DNA of 8,569 nucleotides from Clostridia bacterium (GTDB taxonomy: Bacteria; Bacillota_A; Clostridia; Oscillospirales; Acutalibacteraceae): the NCBI GenBank assembly GCA_017423885.1, contig JAFPCJ010000003.1, forward strand, positions 1-8,569. The letters are read 5' to 3'. This document shows, piece by piece, positions 5,970 through 8,569 of this stretch. The notes beneath the pieces were generated by a model, which had not been told where the DNA came from, did no database searches, and was given only the letters and a program-made list of their open reading frames with translations. Within the stretch, counting starts at the first letter, position 1. Each line of letters starts with the position of its first letter. The translations under genes and the position numbers were made by a program.

Positions 5970-6972
5970 TCATGACACCTCCTGAAAGCACGTATTTTTC
6001 GAGTATATCGCATACCGAAACGATATCTTTAATGTCAATTACTTCAACTGCGGTATGCATATTGCGAAGCGGTATAGAAACAAGACCTGTTTTAACTCCG
6101 CCGCGCGAAATAGAAATAACATCGCTGTTTGTGCCCGTGCTTCTTCCCATTACCTCGGTTTGATGCGGTATACCGTTTTGCTCGGCTATATCATGAAGCT
6201 TTTTGCCGATGGCGCTGTCAAGTATGGGCGAAAGACCGATCATTGCGCCGCCCGAGAGCTTTCCGCAATCGTCTGCGGAAATGTCGGGTCCGTCACCGAA
6301 GCTTACGTCAAGCGCGATTGCTTCGTTTGGCTCAACCGTATAAGTAGCGGTTCGACTGCCGCGGCATCCAAGCTCTTCCTGATCGCTGAAGGTAAACACA
6401 ACGTTTATCGGAAGCTCCTTGCCCTTAAGGCGTCTTGCAAGCTCAATAAGGCAGACTACTGCGGCGCGGTCATCAAAGGATTTTCCCGTAACTCTGCCGT
6501 TTGCAAGCTCGGCAGGAGAAATACGGTAGGTCACCATATCGCCGACCGAAATAAGCTCGCGTGCCTGCTCGCCTAAGAGCGTATCTACTTTAAGCTTTGC
6601 TATATCGTCAAATTCCATGTCTCCCGAAGAAAGATGGGGAGGGGTACTGCAGAAATACGCAGGTATTTCGCGCTTGCCGTGCACCGTGACAGCGCATGCG
6701 GGAAGTCCGCGAAGATCGAAGCCGCCGCATTTTGCAAGCGTCAGAAAGCCTTCAGAGTCAATGTTGGTAACGGTAAAGGCTATCTCGTCTATATGAGCAT
6801 CAAGCATAAGGGTATACTCGCTGTTACCCTTCATTCTACCGATGACCGTAAGTCCTTTTTGCTCACATTCAGCATACTCGCTTAAAGCCTTAAAGCTTAA
6901 GTCGGACGCTGTGTGAAGCGGTCCTGCCGATACTGCGGCAGACAGTTCAAACAAAAGATTTTTTATATCCAT
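5962..6972 (-). CDS. M42 family metallopeptidase A
   Basis: A 336-residue M42 peptidase, clearly a divergent paralogue of the next gene. Counting from the ATG at 6972, it shows LDAHIDEIA (57-65) with His60 and Asp62, KSFDDRAA (164-171) with bridging Asp167, FSDQEELGCRGS (196-207) with general base Glu199 and ligand Glu200, ALDVSF (220-225) with the canonical fifth ligand Asp222, and RNMHTAVE (303-310) with His306. All five metal ligands are therefore present. The N-terminal stretch SAGPLHTASD replaces the usual SG.E motif. The ATG is part of TGATG, sharing one base with the murD stop; a GTG directly before it (6975) would add one residue. The nearest AAGGAAG is too far for an ideal site, so translation probably re-initiates after murD. 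Likely a cytosolic aminopeptidase, perhaps partnering with peptidase B. Confidence 0.93.
   Translation of the reverse strand: MDIKNLLFELSAAVSAGPLHTASDLSFKALSEYAECEQKGLTVIGRMKGNSEYTLMLDAHIDEIAFTVTNIDSEGFLTLAKCGGFDLRGLPACAVTVHGKREIPAYFCSTPPHLSSGDMEFDDIAKLKVDTLLGEQARELISVGDMVTYRISPAELANGRVTGKSFDDRAAVVCLIELARRLKGKELPINVVFTFSDQEELGCRGSRTATYTVEPNEAIALDVSFGDGPDISADDCGKLSGGAMIGLSPILDSAIGKKLHDIAEQNGIPHQTEVMGRSTGTNSDVISISRGGVKTGLVSIPLRNMHTAVEVIDIKDIVSVCDILEKYVLSGGVMNA
5976..5983 (-). promoter_or_regulatory. strong ribosome binding site of M42 peptidase B
   Basis: AGGAGGTG on the minus strand is a near-perfect anti-16S match, placed six bases before the ATG at 5969 and inside the last codons of peptidase A. 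It fixes the start and suggests peptidase B is translated strongly in its own right rather than only by coupling. Confidence 0.85.
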
Positions 6973-8351
6973 CACAGTTTATTTACTACTTCCTTAAAAT
7001 GATTTCCGCGAGCGGCAAAATTCGGGAAAGCATCGAAGCTTGCGCACGCAGGACTCAATGCCACGATATCGCCCGATACTGCCTTTTCATGCGCTAACTG
7101 CACAGCTTCGGCAATATCCTTTACTCTGATTATCTCGGGACTTGAATCGAAGCCTGCATAGCTTCTGATGGCTTGCTCGATCTTTTCGGCAGTATGACCG
7201 CAAAGATATAGCGTTTTGACCTTTTCCACTACATGAGGAGCGAGCGGCTCAAAGGGAATATGCTTATCGTAACCGCCTGCAATAAGGATTATTTTCTGCT
7301 TAAAGGCTTTAAGTCCTGCAATGGTGCGCGAGGGACTTGAAGCGATAGAGTCGTTGTAATACTTTACTCCGTCGAGTTCTCTTACAAATTCGATCCGATG
7401 CTCAACACCCATAAACTCGCGCGCTACTTTTCGGATGCTTTCAACGCCTACATAACCCCAGACTGCGGTAATAGCCGCAAGATAGTTTGCAACGTTGTGG
7501 TCGCCTATAATAGCTATGTCATCGCGATGGAGTATCGGAACGTCCATACCGCGGTAAGCCATGTGAAGAACGCCCTCATCGTCTACCCAGGCGCCGTTAC
7601 GAAGCTGTCTGTCCATACTAAAGCCCAAGGACTGTCCTCTGACGTGTGCTCTGAAGCCCTCGGTTATTTCGTTATCACGGTTAAGTACAGTGCGCGAAAA
7701 TGCATTCTGGTGCAAAAGCACGTTTTTCTTGGCTTCTACATATTCATCCATGTCCTTGTGAACATCAAGATGATTAGGAGCAACGTTGGTGACTACCGCA
7801 ACATCGGGACTCTTTCTCATGGAGATGAGCTGGAATGAAGAAAGCTCTACTACAACAAAATCCTGCGGCTTGATGTTTTCAATTTCGGGTAACAGCGGTC
7901 TGCCGATATTTCCGCCTACATGTACGGTCTTGCCCTCGGCTTCGAGCATTTTTGCAATAAGGGTGGTGGTAGTGGTCTTGCCGTCCGAGCCTGTGACTGC
8001 AAAAATAGTAGCGGGGCATAGATCGAAAAAGACTTCCATCTCACTCGTTACAGCAATACCCTTTTTGCGAGCCGCCTCCAATTCGGGCAGATGAAAGCTC
8101 ATACCGGGAGTGCGGAAAATTATTTCGACCTCAAGCTTTTCAAGATAATTTTCTCCAAGCCTTAATTCTGCACCTGCATTTTCTAATTTATCTGCAAGCT
8201 CACCGAGCTGCTCTCTTGTGCGGCGGTCGCATACATATACCCTTGCTCCCTTTTCGAGAAAACTTAATATTAAGGGAGTGTTACTTATTCCTGCGCCGCA
8301 GAAGGCGATGCGCTTACCCTTCATTTGTTCAAAAAACTGTTTAAAATCCAT
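6972..8351 (-). CDS. murD: UDP-N-acetylmuramoyl-L-alanine--D-glutamate ligase
   Basis: MurD adds D-glutamate to UDP-MurNAc-L-Ala using ATP, the second amino-acid step of cytoplasmic peptidoglycan precursor synthesis. The 459-residue length is normal. Domain 1 begins with the Rossmann-like GKRIAFCGAGISN (12-24). The central ATPase domain has the P-loop VTGSDGKTTTTTL (119-131), GGNIG (146-150), VELSSFQL (168-175), NHLDVH (193-198), the YVEAKK helix with the probable carbamylated Lys (208/209), and GDHNVANYLAA (283-293). The C-terminal domain has GVEHRIEFV (315-323), YYNDSIASSP (331-340), AGGYDKHIPF (358-367) and SPACASFDAFPNFAARGNHF (433-452). The NDSKATN loop of E. coli reads NDSIASS here. I chose the ATG at 8351, eight bases after a G-rich stretch (8360-8364); a TTG at 8366 lies in that stretch and would add five unlikely residues. 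It is first in the operon and stands apart from any visible cell-division cluster. Confidence 0.96.
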   Translation of the reverse strand: MDFKQFFEQMKGKRIAFCGAGISNTPLILSFLEKGARVYVCDRRTREQLGELADKLENAGAELRLGENYLEKLEVEIIFRTPGMSFHLPELEAARKKGIAVTSEMEVFFDLCPATIFAVTGSDGKTTTTTLIAKMLEAEGKTVHVGGNIGRPLLPEIENIKPQDFVVVELSSFQLISMRKSPDVAVVTNVAPNHLDVHKDMDEYVEAKKNVLLHQNAFSRTVLNRDNEITEGFRAHVRGQSLGFSMDRQLRNGAWVDDEGVLHMAYRGMDVPILHRDDIAIIGDHNVANYLAAITAVWGYVGVESIRKVAREFMGVEHRIEFVRELDGVKYYNDSIASSPSRTIAGLKAFKQKIILIAGGYDKHIPFEPLAPHVVEKVKTLYLCGHTAEKIEQAIRSYAGFDSSPEIIRVKDIAEAVQLAHEKAVSGDIVALSPACASFDAFPNFAARGNHFKEVVNKL

Positions 8352-8395
8352 ATCTTCAGCCCCCAAATTTTAAATGAGCATAATTATACATATAT

Positions 8396-8424
8396 ATTAT
8401 ACTTTTAAATCTGCAAAATATCAA
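8396..8424 (-). promoter_or_regulatory. sigma-A promoter of the murD operon
   Basis: Read on the minus strand, TTGATA (8419-8424) is followed after exactly 17 bases by TATAAT (8396-8401). Transcription would begin near 8389, giving a leader of roughly 37 bases before the murD ATG. It is the only consensus-like promoter seen ahead of the eight-gene operon; no other gap in the operon is large enough for an obvious one. Confidence 0.8.
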
Positions 8425-8473
8425 TAGCTAACCTGATAAATATTGTAAATTTTTTGCGAGCTGTTTTTATGTA

Positions 8474-8501
8474 AAAATCCGTCCAAATTCCCCAAAATCC
8501 G
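8474..8501. repeat. pair of AAAATCCG direct repeats, 20-base period
   Basis: AAAATCCG occurs at 8474-8481 and again at 8494-8501, starts 20 bases apart (about two helical turns), between the two divergent promoters. The spacing is compatible with a dimeric regulator on one DNA face, but the region is AT-rich and the match may be chance. Confidence 0.3.
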
Positions 8502-8519
8502 ACTAATTTTTGTTTTGGG
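8491..8519. promoter_or_regulatory. inverted repeat, possible operator between divergent promoters
   Basis: CCCAAAA (8491-8497) and TTTTGGG (8513-8519) are a perfect 7-bp inverted repeat with a 15-base centre, ending 10 bases before the -35 of the rightward promoter. A smaller TTTTTA/TAAAAA repeat lies at 8464-8477. The position suits an operator, but no known regulator motif is recognised. Confidence 0.35.
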
Positions 8520-8529
8520 CATTTTGTTG

Positions 8530-8558
8530 TTGACTTTAATGTTTAAAAGTGGTATATT
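8530..8558 (+). promoter_or_regulatory. strong rightward sigma-A promoter, extended -10
   Basis: TTGACT (8530-8535), a 17-base spacer and TATATT (8553-8558), with TGG directly before the -10 giving an extended TGn motif. Transcription would start a few bases before or at the window edge and serve a gene to the right that is not seen here. Together with the leftward promoter it makes 8352-8569 a divergent control region with no coding sequence. Confidence 0.8.
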
Positions 8559-8569
8559 GCGGGTGAAAA

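Noticed and set aside
6055..6576. + strand open frame opposite M42 peptidase A
   Set aside because: No recognisable domain; it lies wholly over a gene with intact catalytic motifs on the other strand.
7398..7838. + strand open frame opposite murD
   Set aside because: Antisense to the MurD central and C-terminal domains, no motif or credible start signal.
8383..8388. Second TATAAT on the minus strand upstream of murD
   Set aside because: At 17-base spacing its -35 would be GATTTA, a poor match; the TATAAT at 8396-8401 with TTGATA is far better.

Overview
The window looks like chromosomal DNA from a Gram-positive, low-to-moderate GC bacterium of the class Clostridia, most likely a gut-type Oscillospiraceae/Lachnospiraceae relative. 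This is inferred from strong AGGAGG-type ribosome binding sites, densely overlapping genes, a free-standing murD, tandem M42 peptidases, a Met_gamma_lyase-family PLP enzyme next to ruvX, and clostridial-style protein motifs. No marker here fixes the genus.

Layout. On the + strand at the left edge lie the 3' part of an FAD-dependent oxidoreductase (1-482) and a small nitroreductase (488-1018), five bases apart. A 200-base gap follows. It holds a nested inverted-repeat element (1043-1154) and a strong bidirectional terminator (1176-1219) shared by converging transcripts. Everything from 1219 to 8351 is one tightly packed minus-strand operon. In transcription order it is murD, M42 peptidase A, M42 peptidase B, a GNAT-like acetyltransferase, a Met_gamma_lyase-family PLP enzyme, an uncharacterised possible beta-propeller protein, a histidine phosphatase and ruvX. 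Four junctions overlap by 1 to 8 bases, one has a single-base gap, and two have 27-base gaps. A consensus-like promoter (8396-8424) drives murD. The right-hand 200 bases are a divergent promoter region, with a second strong promoter (8530-8558) firing rightward into a gene outside the window.

How the genes may work together. MurD adds D-Glu to UDP-MurNAc-L-Ala in the cytoplasm. The two M42 enzymes are probably cytosolic peptidases, and the PLP enzyme probably acts on amino acids or sulfur compounds. RuvX is a housekeeping nuclease-fold protein linked to rRNA or recombination processing. The operon is best read as a mixed housekeeping transcription unit with an amino-acid/peptide flavour; a dedicated pathway is not proven.

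The least ordinary things seen are three. First, a 14-bp hairpin overlaps the stop codon of the PLP enzyme and abuts the next gene's ribosome binding site, with a competing small hairpin that would hide that site. Second, the two adjacent M42 paralogues differ at a metal ligand. Third, there is the intergenic inverted-repeat element. I saw no phage, insertion sequence, CRISPR array, tRNA or rRNA, and no clear evidence of a wholly new system.
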